A stretch of DNA of 64,000 nucleotides from NCBI RefSeq assembly GCF_003634095.1, contig NZ_RBIR01000007.1, positions 124,001 to 188,000 on the forward strand. The letters run 5' to 3'. The notes below the pieces were generated by a model that was not told the origin of the DNA, made no database searches, and saw only the letters and a list, made by a program, of their open reading frames with translations. How positions within the stretch are numbered: the stretch's first letter is position 1; every line of letters starts with the position of its first letter. The DNA is from Arthrobacter oryzae (GTDB lineage Bacteria; Actinomycetota; Actinomycetes; Actinomycetales; Micrococcaceae). Made by a program: the position numbers and the translations under genes. Positions 23,661 to 31,796 of this stretch are shown here, piece by piece.

Positions 23661-24428
23661 TCAGTGCGGCGGATCAAAATCGTCCGGCCAGTAGCGTTTG
23701 GCCTGCTCGGCCAGCAGCCAGTCGGTGGTGGCCGAGATCAGGGCCTTGACCTCCGTTTCGGCGGCCCCGGGCCGGTGGCACTCGATCGCGGCGGCCACGT
23801 CCTCGAGGATCACCCTGGTGCGCGCGCGGTACCCGGAGTCGGCACAAGGCAGCAGCGTGAACGTGCCGAGATCGGCCTGCAGTCGGATGAGTTCCCGGGC
23901 CAGCCGGGCCGAGCGGGCAATGGCCGCGACTTCCAGCAGGAACTCGGACAGCGCCAGGCGCCAGCTCGGGGGATCATCGTCCGCCGCGGGAATGAACGAC
24001 CGCAGCGTGGCGACGTCGGCGGCGTCGGAGCGCCGCGCCGCGACTCCCGCGCAGGCCGCGGCGATCGCCTGATAGTGCAGCGCCAGGTCCCGGATCTGCA
24101 GCCGGCTCAGCTCGTGCAGTTGCGCCAGGGCCCGTTCCCGGGAGGGCAGCACGTCATCGGCTATGAAGCTTCCGCCGCTGCGGCCGCGCGCGGTCCGGAT
24201 GATGCCCGAGGCGCGCAGCTGGGACAGCGCCTCACGCGCCGTCACCGCGGACACCCCGAGGGCCGCGGCCAGTTCGGTTTCGTTCGGCAGCCGCTGGCCG
24301 CTGGTCAGCAGGCCGGTCTCCACCGCCTGCTCGATCCGGCCGCACACCTCATCAACGAGGCCGCGGGATTTGATCGGCGTGAACACGGCCGCGAGGCTCC
24401 GGGAGGCGCCCTCGGGCGACAACAGCAT
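23661..24428 (-). CDS. FadR-type GntR family transcriptional regulator
   Basis: The 255-residue repressor has a winged HTH (GLLTSGQRLPNETELAAALG followed by VSAVTAREALSQLRASGII). The C-terminal all-helical FCD-like domain includes ELSRLQIRDLALHYQAIAAA. FadR-type regulators sense small acids or amino-acid derivatives. It is divergent from the polyamine-type ABC importer at 24713 and upstream of the Cache gene, and probably represses both from the 24429-24712 region. Confidence 0.9.
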   Translation of the reverse strand: MLLSPEGASRSLAAVFTPIKSRGLVDEVCGRIEQAVETGLLTSGQRLPNETELAAALGVSAVTAREALSQLRASGIIRTARGRSGGSFIADDVLPSRERALAQLHELSRLQIRDLALHYQAIAAACAGVAARRSDAADVATLRSFIPAADDDPPSWRLALSEFLLEVAAIARSARLARELIRLQADLGTFTLLPCADSGYRARTRVILEDVAAAIECHRPGAAETEVKALISATTDWLLAEQAKRYWPDDFDPPH

Positions 24429-24568
24429 CAGGGCCTCCCTTCCCTCCAGCGGTATGCGAACCGCCCCCTGCCGGGGCGTTCGCGCAGGTCTGAGTGCAAG
24501 GTCCGGGACCGGCGCCGCCGTGCGCCGTCCGGGCTGATGACATCCTAATCCCGGTTTTGCCGGAGGGT

Positions 24569-24595
24569 CTATACATAAATCCTATGAAGTAATAG
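24569..24595. promoter_or_regulatory. Candidate FadR/GntR operator and promoter
   Basis: In an AT-rich island of the divergent gap, CTAT (24569-24572) faces ATAG (24592-24595), and CATA-AATCC-TATG (24574-24586) lies at the centre. The TATACAT there also looks like a -10 element. Position between the repressor gene and the importer gene supports an operator role. Confidence 0.4.
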
Positions 24596-24660
24596 CATTT
24601 TGGCCAGCAGTCCGGTGTGGCCTGGATCACATTGCGCTGCGTGGCACCTGCTTGGACTAA

Positions 24661-24701
24661 CCGCAACGACGCAACCGCAACGACGCACCGGCAACGACGT
24701 A
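24661..24701. repeat. Short direct repeats in the leader of the ABC importer
   Basis: CCGCAACGACGCA occurs at 24661-24673 and 24675-24687 and again in a degenerate form (CCGGCAACGACGTA) from 24688, directly before the ribosome binding site AAGG and the ATG at 24713. Confidence 0.7.
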
Positions 24702-24712
24702 AGGCGCACCGC

Positions 24713-25786
24713 ATGACCGAAACACTGGCCGCTGGCTCCGCGACCGGGACCGAAGAGGTTCCGGCGATCCGCCTCCGCAAGCTCACCAAGGTATTCGGGG
24801 ACACCGTCGCGGTTAATGCCGTGGACCTGGACATCCGCAACGGGGAATTCTTCTCCATGCTCGGCCCGTCGGGATCAGGCAAGACCACGGTCCTGCGGCT
24901 GATCGCCGGCTTCGAGCTGCCGACGTCCGGCAGCATTGAACTCGAGGGCAAGGACGTCACGGCGACGGCGCCTTTCCAGCGGGACGTCAACACCGTTTTT
25001 CAGGACTACGCACTGTTCCCGCATATGTCCCTCGTGGACAACGTCGCCTACGGGCTGCGCGTGCGCGGCATGCCCGCGAACCAGCGCCGGGAGCGGGCCA
25101 GGGAGGCCCTGGACCGGGTCCAGCTCGGGAAATTCGTGGGCCGCAAGCCCGCGCAGCTCTCCGGCGGCCAGCGGCAGCGCGTTGCCCTGGCCCGGGCGCT
25201 CGTCGTGGAGCCGAAGGTCCTTCTGCTGGACGAGCCGCTCGGCGCGCTGGACCTGAAGCTCCGGCAGCAGATGCAGGTCGAACTCAAGGAATTGCAGCGC
25301 TCGCTGGGGATCACCTTCATCTTCGTCACTCACGACCAGGAGGAGGCCCTGACCATGAGTGACAGGATCGGTGTCTTCAACAACGGCAGCATCGAACAGA
25401 TCGGCACCGCGCACGACATCTACGAGCGCCCCGGAGGCATTTTCGTGGCCAATTTCGTCGGGACCTCCAACATATTCGACGCCGGCCAGGCCGCGGGCAT
25501 CTATGACCGGGCGGAGCCCCTGTGCATCCGGCCCGAGCGGCTGCGCGTGGCCTGGAACGGCGGAGCGGAGGGCCGTGCGGGCACCTCGTCCCGGCCCGGA
25601 ACGGTGACGTCCTTCGTCTACGTCGGGCACGCCACCCAGGTGCGGGTGCAGCTCGACGGCGGCCCCGCCGTCGTCGCGCTCGTTCCGGAAAAGCTTCCCG
25701 GCAGCGACGCGGAGCTGGTGAACCGGCACGTGACCGTGAGCTGGGACGACGACGCCGTCGTCTGGCTTCCGGCCCACGGCGCCTGA
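24713..25786 (+). CDS. ABC transporter ATP-binding protein, PotA (spermidine/putrescine) type
   Basis: The 357-residue importer ATPase has Walker [11 protein letters not shown]-loop [13 protein letters not shown], signature [15 protein letters not shown], Walker [13 protein letters not shown] and H-loop [11 protein letters not shown]-terminal TOBE-like domain ([11 protein letters not shown]) follows. This is the PotA/FbpC branch. The ATG at 24713 has GTAAGG about eight bases upstream. It is the first gene of a four-gene importer operon with a lipoprotein and two permeases, driven from a region facing a FadR-type repressor. Confidence 0.93.
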   Translation: MTETLAAGSATGTEEVPAIRLRKLTKVFGDTVAVNAVDLDIRNGEFFSMLGPSGSGKTTVLRLIAGFELPTSGSIELEGKDVTATAPFQRDVNTVFQDYALFPHMSLVDNVAYGLRVRGMPANQRRERAREALDRVQLGKFVGRKPAQLSGGQRQRVALARALVVEPKVLLLDEPLGALDLKLRQQMQVELKELQRSLGITFIFVTHDQEEALTMSDRIGVFNNGSIEQIGTAHDIYERPGGIFVANFVGTSNIFDAGQAAGIYDRAEPLCIRPERLRVAWNGGAEGRAGTSSRPGTVTSFVYVGHATQVRVQLDGGPAVVALVPEKLPGSDAELVNRHVTVSWDDDAVVWLPAHGA

Positions 25787-25836
25787 CGCCGCGCCGCGCC
25801 CATTCGTCGATTTACCCCCATCGAAAGGTAAGGATC

Positions 25837-27024
25837 ATGGCACCAAGAACGAAGGCCTCCCTCGTGGTCGGGGTGGTCGCGGCGGCGGCGCTCGCGCTCG
25901 CCGGCTGCGGAACCAGCGGCGGATCGGGCTCCTCGCCCTCGGCGCAGCCGGTCAAGACCGAGATCGGCGCCGGTGAAGGCCAGCTGTCCATCCTCGGGTG
26001 GCCGGGGTATGTCGAGGACGGCAGCAACGACCCCGCCGTGGACTGGGTGCATCCGTTCGAAAAGGAGACCGGATGCAAGGTCAGCTTCAAGCCGTTCGGC
26101 ACCTCTGATGAGGCAGTGACGCTGATGCGCACCGGTCAGTACGACGTCGTCTCGGCTTCCGGGGATGCCTCGCTGCGCCTGGTCGCCGGCCAGGATGTGC
26201 AGCCGGTCAACATGAGCCTGCTGAAGAACTACCCGGATATCTACCCGTTCCTGAAGGACAAAGCCTGGAATACCGTCAACGGCACGAACTACGGCATGCC
26301 GCACGGCTGGGGCGCCAACCTGCTGATGTACTCCACGGACAAGGTCACCCCGGCGCCCACTTCCTGGAGCGCGGTGTTTGACGACGCCGCCAAGCACACC
26401 GGCAAGGTCACGGCCTACGATTCGCCCATCTACATCGCCGACGCCGCCATGTACCTCATGGCGCACAAACCGGAGCTGGGCATCAAGAACCCGTACGCGC
26501 TGGACAAGGACCAGCTGGCCGCCGCCGTGGACCTGCTCAAGCAGCAGCGCACGCACATCGGCGAGTACTGGAGCGACGTCGTCAAGGAGGTCCAGGCCTT
26601 TACTTCAGGGAGCACCGTGGTCGGCACCACCTGGCAGGTGGGGGCGAACATCGCGGCGTCCGACGGCGCTAAAGTGGCGACCCTGGTTCCGACAGAGGGT
26701 GCCACCGGCTGGTCGGACACCTGGATGATCGGGGCCAAGACCAAGAACGTCAACTGCGCCTACAAGTGGCTCGACTACATCGCCAGTCCCAAGGTGAATG
26801 CCCAGGTGGCGGAGTACTTTGGCGAATCCCCGGCCAACGCGAAAGCCTGCGCGCAGACCAAGGACCCCAAGCACTGCGAGACGTACCACTCCAGTGATGC
26901 GGCCTACGCCGGAAAGATCTGGTACTGGACCACCCCGGTGGCCGAATGCCTCGACGGCCGCAAGGACGTCAAATGCACCGACTATTCGGAATGGACCAAG
27001 GCCTGGACGGCAATTAAGGGCTGA
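25837..27024 (+). CDS. ABC importer substrate-binding lipoprotein, PotD type
   Basis: The 395-residue extracellular lipoprotein has a signal peptide ending in the lipobox LALAGC. The mature part has the periplasmic-binding-protein type II layout of PotD-like proteins: LSILGWPGYVEDGSNDPAVD, TGQYDVVSASGDASLRLVAG, YGMPHGWGANLLMYSTDKV. Four extra cysteines lie near the C-terminus (CAQTKDPKHCETY; AECLDGRKDVKCTDY), likely two disulphides. The ligand could be a polyamine or another cationic or carboxylated amine. A GGTAAGGATC site precedes the ATG. Confidence 0.93.
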   Translation: MAPRTKASLVVGVVAAAALALAGCGTSGGSGSSPSAQPVKTEIGAGEGQLSILGWPGYVEDGSNDPAVDWVHPFEKETGCKVSFKPFGTSDEAVTLMRTGQYDVVSASGDASLRLVAGQDVQPVNMSLLKNYPDIYPFLKDKAWNTVNGTNYGMPHGWGANLLMYSTDKVTPAPTSWSAVFDDAAKHTGKVTAYDSPIYIADAAMYLMAHKPELGIKNPYALDKDQLAAAVDLLKQQRTHIGEYWSDVVKEVQAFTSGSTVVGTTWQVGANIAASDGAKVATLVPTEGATGWSDTWMIGAKTKNVNCAYKWLDYIASPKVNAQVAEYFGESPANAKACAQTKDPKHCETYHSSDAAYAGKIWYWTTPVAECLDGRKDVKCTDYSEWTKAWTAIKG

Positions 27025-27061
27025 TTCCGGTCCTCAGACCGTACTGACTCCGGAAAGAACA

Positions 27062-27079
27062 GCCGGCCCGAGGGCCGGC
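27062..27079 (+). terminator. Intercistronic hairpin after the binding-protein gene
   Basis: GCCGGCCC (27062-27069) and GGGCCGGC (27072-27079) form a perfect 8-bp stem around GA, between the binding-protein stop and the permease start. It has no T tract. Such stems usually protect the 5' message or cause partial termination, giving more binding protein than permease. Confidence 0.6.
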
Positions 27080-27094
27080 GGAATATAAGGCGAG

Positions 27095-28024
27095 ATGGCA
27101 CAACAGACGCAACAGCTTCCACCCGGCGCACCCCGTAGTTCCGGGGCCGTACCCCGGGCGAAGGCCAACGCCTTCTCGGCGCTGCTCCACCGCTCGCCCC
27201 GGCTGAGGCTTGCCGCGTTGCTTACGGCCCCTGCCGGCTGGCTGGTGCTCGTCTATATCGCCGCCCTGGCAGCACTGCTGATCACCGCGTTCTGGACCGT
27301 GGACACCTTCACCGGGCAGGTGTCCACGGTCTGGACCACTGAGAACATCGTCACCGTGCTGACGGATCCGGTGTATCAACGGATCACGCTCCGGACACTG
27401 TGGATCGCCATCGCGGTCACAGTGATCGACATGATCCTGGCGCTGCCCATCGCCTTCTTCATCGCCAAGGTGGCCGGCGCCCGCTGGGAGAAATTGCTTG
27501 TGGTGGCCGTGCTGATGCCGCTGTGGGCCAGCTACCTCGTCAAGGCCTACGCCTGGCGGAATGTCCTGGCCGAGGGCGGGCTGCTGGAGTGGCTCGGCGC
27601 GCCGATCGGCTTGTCGTCGCCGGGCTACGGCGAGACGGCGGTCATCCTGACCCTGTCCTACATCTGGCTGCCGTACATGATCCTGCCGATCTACGCGGGC
27701 TTTGACCGGGTGCCCGACTCCCTGCTGGAAGCCTCCGGGGACCTCGGCGCGAAGCCGCTGACCACCATGCGCCTGGTGATGCTTCCGCTGCTGGTCCCGT
27801 CCATCATTGCGGGCACGATTTTCACGTTCTCCCTGTCCCTGGGTGACTACATCACGGCCCAGATCGTCGGCGGGACCACCCAGATGCTCGGCACCGTGGT
27901 CTACGCGAACGTCGGAGCCGCGAACAACCTGCCCTTTGCCGCGGCGGTATCGCTGGTTCCGATCGCCATCATCATGTTCTACCTCTTCGTCGTCCGCCGT
28001 ACCGGCGCCCTGAACAACCTGTAG
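27095..28024 (+). CDS. ABC transporter permease, PotB type
   Basis: The 309-residue inner-membrane permease has about six helices after a hydrophilic N-terminus of 45 residues. The EAA loop reads LLEASGDLGAKPLTTMRLVM, followed by LPLLVPSIIAGTIFTFSLSL. It pairs with the next permease to form the channel of the polyamine-type importer. AAGG lies before the ATG. The gene is 70 bases downstream of the binding-protein gene, across the hairpin. Confidence 0.92.
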   Translation: MAQQTQQLPPGAPRSSGAVPRAKANAFSALLHRSPRLRLAALLTAPAGWLVLVYIAALAALLITAFWTVDTFTGQVSTVWTTENIVTVLTDPVYQRITLRTLWIAIAVTVIDMILALPIAFFIAKVAGARWEKLLVVAVLMPLWASYLVKAYAWRNVLAEGGLLEWLGAPIGLSSPGYGETAVILTLSYIWLPYMILPIYAGFDRVPDSLLEASGDLGAKPLTTMRLVMLPLLVPSIIAGTIFTFSLSLGDYITAQIVGGTTQMLGTVVYANVGAANNLPFAAAVSLVPIAIIMFYLFVVRRTGALNNL

Positions 28025-28037
28025 CGAAAGGCGCATC

Positions 28038-28865
28038 ATGAGACTTTCCCGCGGCGCCAAAGTGGTCCTGGGCGTCATCACAGCGCTGGTGCTGTTGTTC
28101 ATCTACACCCCGCTGATGCTGGTGGTGGTGAACTCCTTCAACGCGGACCGGACGTTCGGCTGGCCGCCGAAGGGCTTCACGCTGGAATGGTGGGGCAAGG
28201 CTTTTGACTCACCCGGTGTGAGGGACGCCGTCGTGTCCTCCTTGTGGGTGGCGCTGGTGGCGACCGCCATCTCGCTGGTGCTGGGGACTCTGCTGGCGAT
28301 GTCATTGCAGCGTTACGCGTTCTTCGGCCGCGACGTCATCAGCCTCCTGGTGATCCTGCCGATCGCGCTGCCCGGCGTTGTCACGGGCATCGCCCTGAAC
28401 AACATGTTCACCACCATCCTGGGCGTGCCCCTGAGCCTGTGGACGGTGGTGATCGCCCACGCAACGTTCTGCATGGTGACCGTGTTCAACAACGTCATTG
28501 CCCGGCTCCGGCGCATGAGCGCCGGCCTGGAGGAAGCCTCCGCCGATCTCGGTGCCGGCGTGTTCACCACATTCGGGCTGGTGACCTTTCCCCAATTGCG
28601 TTCGGCCCTGCTGGCCGGCGGGCTGCTGGCCTTCGCGCTGAGCTTCGATGAGATCATCGTTACCACGTTCACGATCGGGGCCGGTGAGACCACCCTGCCG
28701 ATCTGGATCCTGCAGAACCTCTTCCGCCCGAATCAGGCGCCGGTGGTCAATGTCGTGGCCGTCGTGCTGATTGTGGTCTCGATCGTTCCCATCTGGCTGG
28801 CGCAGCGGCTGGCGGGGGACTCGGTAGGCGTCAGCGGGGCCCGCGTGAAGGCCGCGAAGGCCTAG
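28038..28865 (+). CDS. ABC transporter permease, PotC type
   Basis: The 275-residue second permease has about six helices. The first (VLGVITALVLLFIYTPLMLV) and the EAA loop (LEEASADLGAGVFTTFGLVT) are characteristic of PotC. The start is 13 bases after the PotB-type stop, with GAAAGG upstream. Its stop codon TAG overlaps the stop of the convergent HutD gene through the palindrome CTAG. Confidence 0.92.
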   Translation: MRLSRGAKVVLGVITALVLLFIYTPLMLVVVNSFNADRTFGWPPKGFTLEWWGKAFDSPGVRDAVVSSLWVALVATAISLVLGTLLAMSLQRYAFFGRDVISLLVILPIALPGVVTGIALNNMFTTILGVPLSLWTVVIAHATFCMVTVFNNVIARLRRMSAGLEEASADLGAGVFTTFGLVTFPQLRSALLAGGLLAFALSFDEIIVTTFTIGAGETTLPIWILQNLFRPNQAPVVNVVAVVLIVVSIVPIWLAQRLAGDSVGVSGARVKAAKA

Positions 28866-29518
28866 TCCGTGCCGGGCTCCGCCGGATCGATGGAGACGAC
28901 CGCCAGGAAGCCGCGGCCCAGGATTTCCGGCGACGCCGTATCAGCCCCGACGACGGCGTCGTAGCGGTTCAGTTCCACGCGCTGCGCCTCCGGCGCTGGC
29001 TCCGGAGCGGCGGCGCCGGACGCGGCGCCGTCCGCAGCCCCGGGGCTGACGGTCGCCTGTCCCTGCAGCAGGATGCCGAACTGGCCGGCGAACACCGGAT
29101 GGGCGCGTTTCTTGGACAGCTCGATGATGGACGTGTAGCCCTTGAAAGATCCGTTGCGGGTGATGACGTTCAGGTCCCGGATGTCTCCGGTGGGCAGTGC
29201 CCCGGCCGACTCGGCGTCCCCGGAGAACCGGAACGGGCGGTACTTTTCGAGCGGATGCTCTGCGCCGTCCACGCTCAGGAGCAGCAACTCGCCGTCAATC
29301 ACGGTCAGCACCCGCTCCATCCCGGCAAAGGCCGAGAAGGCGCCGGCCTTGGAAACTTCGGCAATGCTGATGCGCCAGTCCCAGGCGTTGTCCGGCGCCG
29401 TGCTTTGCCTCGCGGTTTGAACGGACGGGGTCCGGGGATGCCGTGCCACTTCGCGCGTCACCCCGCCGCCGTTGCGCCAGGGGAGGGCTTTGAGCTCGGC
29501 ATAGCGGATGATCTCCAT
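28862..29518 (-). CDS. HutD/Ves family protein
   Basis: The 218-residue bicupin-fold protein has the start motif LPWRNGGGVTREVA, then WDWRISIAEVSKAGAFSAFA and RVLTVIDGELLLL, diagnostic of HutD/Ves. HutD occurs in histidine-utilisation loci but its role is unclear; it has been proposed to bind a pathway metabolite. Here it is tail-to-tail with the ABC importer (stops share CTAG), which hints that the importer handles histidine, urocanate or a related compound (weak inference). An Ala/Glu/Pro-rich insertion lies at about residues 160-180. Confidence 0.9.
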   Translation of the reverse strand: MEIIRYAELKALPWRNGGGVTREVARHPRTPSVQTARQSTAPDNAWDWRISIAEVSKAGAFSAFAGMERVLTVIDGELLLLSVDGAEHPLEKYRPFRFSGDAESAGALPTGDIRDLNVITRNGSFKGYTSIIELSKKRAHPVFAGQFGILLQGQATVSPGAADGAASGAAAPEPAPEAQRVELNRYDAVVGADTASPEILGRGFLAVVSIDPAEPGTD

Positions 29519-29670
29519 GGTCTCAGCCTATCTGCCTGCCTCGGCGCTTCGGCCCTCCCTTCGGGGCTGCGCCCGGGCAGCTGTTGCTGCGGGCGGCGTT
29601 GACGCAAAGTCGGCGGCGGCGGCCCGGTCTTGCTAACGTCAAAGGCAGGAAGCGCGCAGAAGGAGCCCGA

Positions 29671-30273
29671 ATGTTCGTCAAAGTGTGCGGTCTCAGCACC
29701 CCGGAATCGGTCCGAACCGCGGCCGGGGCCGGCGCGGACGCCGTCGGCTTCGTCCTGACCCGCAGCCCCCGGGAGGTCACCCCGGAACAGGTCCGGAACC
29801 TCCTGAAGGACCTCCCGGACGGCCTGCCCGCGGTGGGGGTCTTCCGGCACGAGCCTGCCGCCGACGCCGTGGCCATCGCCCGCCAGAGCGGCCTGGCTTG
29901 GGTCCAGCTTCACGGCGACCGTTCGCCCGCGGATGTCCGGACAGTCCACGACGCCGGGATGAAGCTGATCCGCGCCGTCACCATGGACGCCGCGCCGGAA
30001 GCCTTTGGCGACTGGGGCGAGGACATGCTCCTGATCGACGCCGCTGTCCCCGGCTCCGGAGAAGCCTGGGACTACGGTTCCGTCCGGACCAAGGGGCTTG
30101 ACGGCCGGCGGTGGCTCCTCGCCGGCGGCCTCGACCCGGCGAACGTGGCCCGGGCGGCCGCGGAGGCCGGGGCGTGGGGCGTCGATGTCTCCTCCGGCGT
30201 CGAGTCGGCACGCGGCATCAAGGACCTGGCCAAAATCGGCGACTTCGTGCGGTCAGCCAAGTCTCCGGCATGA
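29671..30273 (+). CDS. trpF: Phosphoribosylanthranilate isomerase
   Basis: The 200-residue TIM-barrel enzyme converts N-(5'-phosphoribosyl)anthranilate to CdRP in tryptophan synthesis. The general base Cys6 sits in FVKVCGLSTPESV, the catalytic Asp in MLLIDAAVPGSGEAWDYG, and the phosphate-binding end in LLAGGLDPANVARAAAEAGA. The ATG has GAAGGAG upstream. It stands alone, away from other trp genes. Most actinobacteria use the bifunctional HisA/TrpF enzyme PriA for this step, so a separate TrpF may be redundant or fill a gap. Confidence 0.93.
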   Translation: MFVKVCGLSTPESVRTAAGAGADAVGFVLTRSPREVTPEQVRNLLKDLPDGLPAVGVFRHEPAADAVAIARQSGLAWVQLHGDRSPADVRTVHDAGMKLIRAVTMDAAPEAFGDWGEDMLLIDAAVPGSGEAWDYGSVRTKGLDGRRWLLAGGLDPANVARAAAEAGAWGVDVSSGVESARGIKDLAKIGDFVRSAKSPA

Positions 30274-30334
30274 GGCCGGCCCGGTGCGGCACGGGGTTTT
30301 AAGGCGAGCAGCGCAACGCTGAGGGCCTACAGCG

Positions 30335-30381
30335 CACGAGAATGGCAGCCGGGGGACGGGTCCCCTGCTGCCATTCTCGTG
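30335..30381. terminator. Hairpin between trpF and the LamG-like gene
   Basis: CACGAGAATGGCAGC (30335-30349) pairs perfectly with GCTGCCATTCTCGTG (30367-30381), with an inner GGGGA/TCCCC stem. The 15-bp outer stem sits between convergent genes and can stop both. Confidence 0.75.
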
Positions 30382-30445
30382 ACGACCCGGCATCAGGCGT
30401 TGCTCCGGGCACCCCTATCGGCGCCCGTCGTCTTGGGGTCAGTTC

Positions 30446-31174
30446 CTAGGAGCGCTTGATCACCACGTGATCGATGTATTCGTCGCCCTTCTGCTGATCG
30501 TGCTCCGCCCCGAGCTGTACCTTGCTCAAGCTGCTCCCGAGCATGTTGACGCTCGTGCTGCTGTAGCGCTGCACGCCGTCGAACCATACCTGGACTGTCG
30601 ACGCGGCGCCGTTGGCGGTGACCCGCATGATGACGTGGTGCCAGGCGCTCAGCGTGATGTTGGAGGAGATCAGCTTCGTGTAGACAAAGGTGCCGTTGGG
30701 CGCGGTCACCCGGAGCCACAGCTGCCCGTTGCTGTTGTAGCGGTAGATGTCGGCAACCCGGGTGGATCCGGAGAAGAAGCGGAAGTAGGGGACATCATTG
30801 CCGGAGACACCGGCAACGGTGATATTGAACCAGCCCTCAGCGTACGAGGTCTTGGTCCCAGCGGTGAACGCCGGGGAGGAAAGGTTTGCGACCGACCCGA
30901 TGTCCGTCGTCACGTGCAACTTCACGGAATGCGTGCCGGCATAGGGCTTGGCGGTGGAAACGGCCGCCGTGCCTGTGCCCGATACCGTGGGGATGAGCCC
31001 GCAGAGGCCGCCCGACTCAAAACCGGTCGCGACAACAACGGTGCCGGGATAGGAGTTGGTCGGTGCGGGACTGCAGGATGCGGCGGTCGCAACCTGGGCG
31101 GAGCCGAAAACAAGGGAACCGGCTACGAGCATTCCGAGCGTCCCCACCGTGCTGAGTGCTTTGAGTTTTCTCAT
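30446..31174 (-). CDS. Secreted LamG/concanavalin-like protein
   Basis: The 242-residue exported protein has a Sec signal peptide (MRKLKALSTVGTLGMLVAGS, cleaved after about residue 32, ATA-ASC). The rest is beta-rich with a jelly-roll pattern, including KTSYAEGWFNITVAGVSG, LSAWHHVIMRVTANGAAST and VQLGAEHDQQKGDEYIDHVV. This fits LamG or polysaccharide-lyase-like glycan-binding domains. GGAAAG precedes the ATG. It ends the surface-polysaccharide cluster and may bind or modify that glycan outside the cell; no catalytic residues can be assigned. Confidence 0.75.
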   Translation of the reverse strand: MRKLKALSTVGTLGMLVAGSLVFGSAQVATAASCSPAPTNSYPGTVVVATGFESGGLCGLIPTVSGTGTAAVSTAKPYAGTHSVKLHVTTDIGSVANLSSPAFTAGTKTSYAEGWFNITVAGVSGNDVPYFRFFSGSTRVADIYRYNSNGQLWLRVTAPNGTFVYTKLISSNITLSAWHHVIMRVTANGAASTVQVWFDGVQRYSSTSVNMLGSSLSKVQLGAEHDQQKGDEYIDHVVIKRS

Positions 31175-31251
31175 TGAAGATACTTTCCGTGAGTGGTTCG
31201 TCTTGTTCATGTATCGCGTTCGTGCCGCGTCGCCGGGCGGACTGGCCACTT

Positions 31252-31422
31252 TCACGCCAGCCGCACCAGCTGCACGATTGCAGAGATGCCGACTACGGCC
31301 AGCAGGGCTGCGGTGATGATCAACATGGTCCGCGGAAGTGCCTTGTCCGGCTTCAAAACGCGCAGCACATCGCAGCCTACGAGTGCCGATACCGTGGCCA
31401 GCCCTGTCAGGAAAATAATCAT
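31252..31422 (-). CDS. Small membrane protein, 56 residues
   Basis: The protein has two hydrophobic segments (MIIFLTGLATVSALVGC and MLIITAALLAVVGISAIVQL) joined by a short basic loop, DVLRVLKPDKALPR. I recognise no family. The ATG overlaps the stop of the 125-residue membrane gene (31419-31422), so the two are translationally coupled members of the polysaccharide cluster. Confidence 0.65.
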   Translation of the reverse strand: MIIFLTGLATVSALVGCDVLRVLKPDKALPRTMLIITAALLAVVGISAIVQLVRLA

Positions 31423-31796
31423 TTCGCACGCACCTCGACGCGCTGTGGCCGCTTGAGCGCAAGTCCCAAGAAGGCGAGGGTCACGGCCGACAGGATGCAT
31501 ACACCCGCCGGAGGGGCCCACAACCGCGCGTAGATCATCGCCGTCGCCACGAGGGTGGACATCGCCAGGCTGAAGGCGATGGCGACGGCGATGGCGAGGG
31601 GGAGCGCGCCGGTGGCACGGGCCGAGCGCGTCGGGGCGAACCGGAGGAGCAGAACCAGTGCTGTTCCAGGGCCGGCCAGCATCAGCAGGCCTATTACCGC
31701 CAGGCGCAGGCCCTCAGGGCCGACGAACGAAAGCGGTATGGCCGCCACGGCGACGGCCGCCGTCGCATAGCCTAAGTAGCTGCGTTCACTTGCCAT
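31419..31796 (-). CDS. Membrane protein, 125 residues, polysaccharide cluster
   Basis: Four hydrophobic helices span almost the whole protein (YATAAVAVAAIPLSFVGPEG; LAVIGLLMLAGPGTALVLLL; ALPLAIAVAIAFSLAMSTLV; VCILSAVTLAFLGLALKRP). The loop LLLRFAPTRSARATGALPLA resembles DUF1616-like proteins, but I am not sure. Its start overlaps the end of the GT-C-like gene by 11 bases and its stop overlaps the 56-residue gene. It is probably an accessory membrane subunit. Confidence 0.65.
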   Translation of the reverse strand: MASERSYLGYATAAVAVAAIPLSFVGPEGLRLAVIGLLMLAGPGTALVLLLRFAPTRSARATGALPLAIAVAIAFSLAMSTLVATAMIYARLWAPPAGVCILSAVTLAFLGLALKRPQRVEVRAK

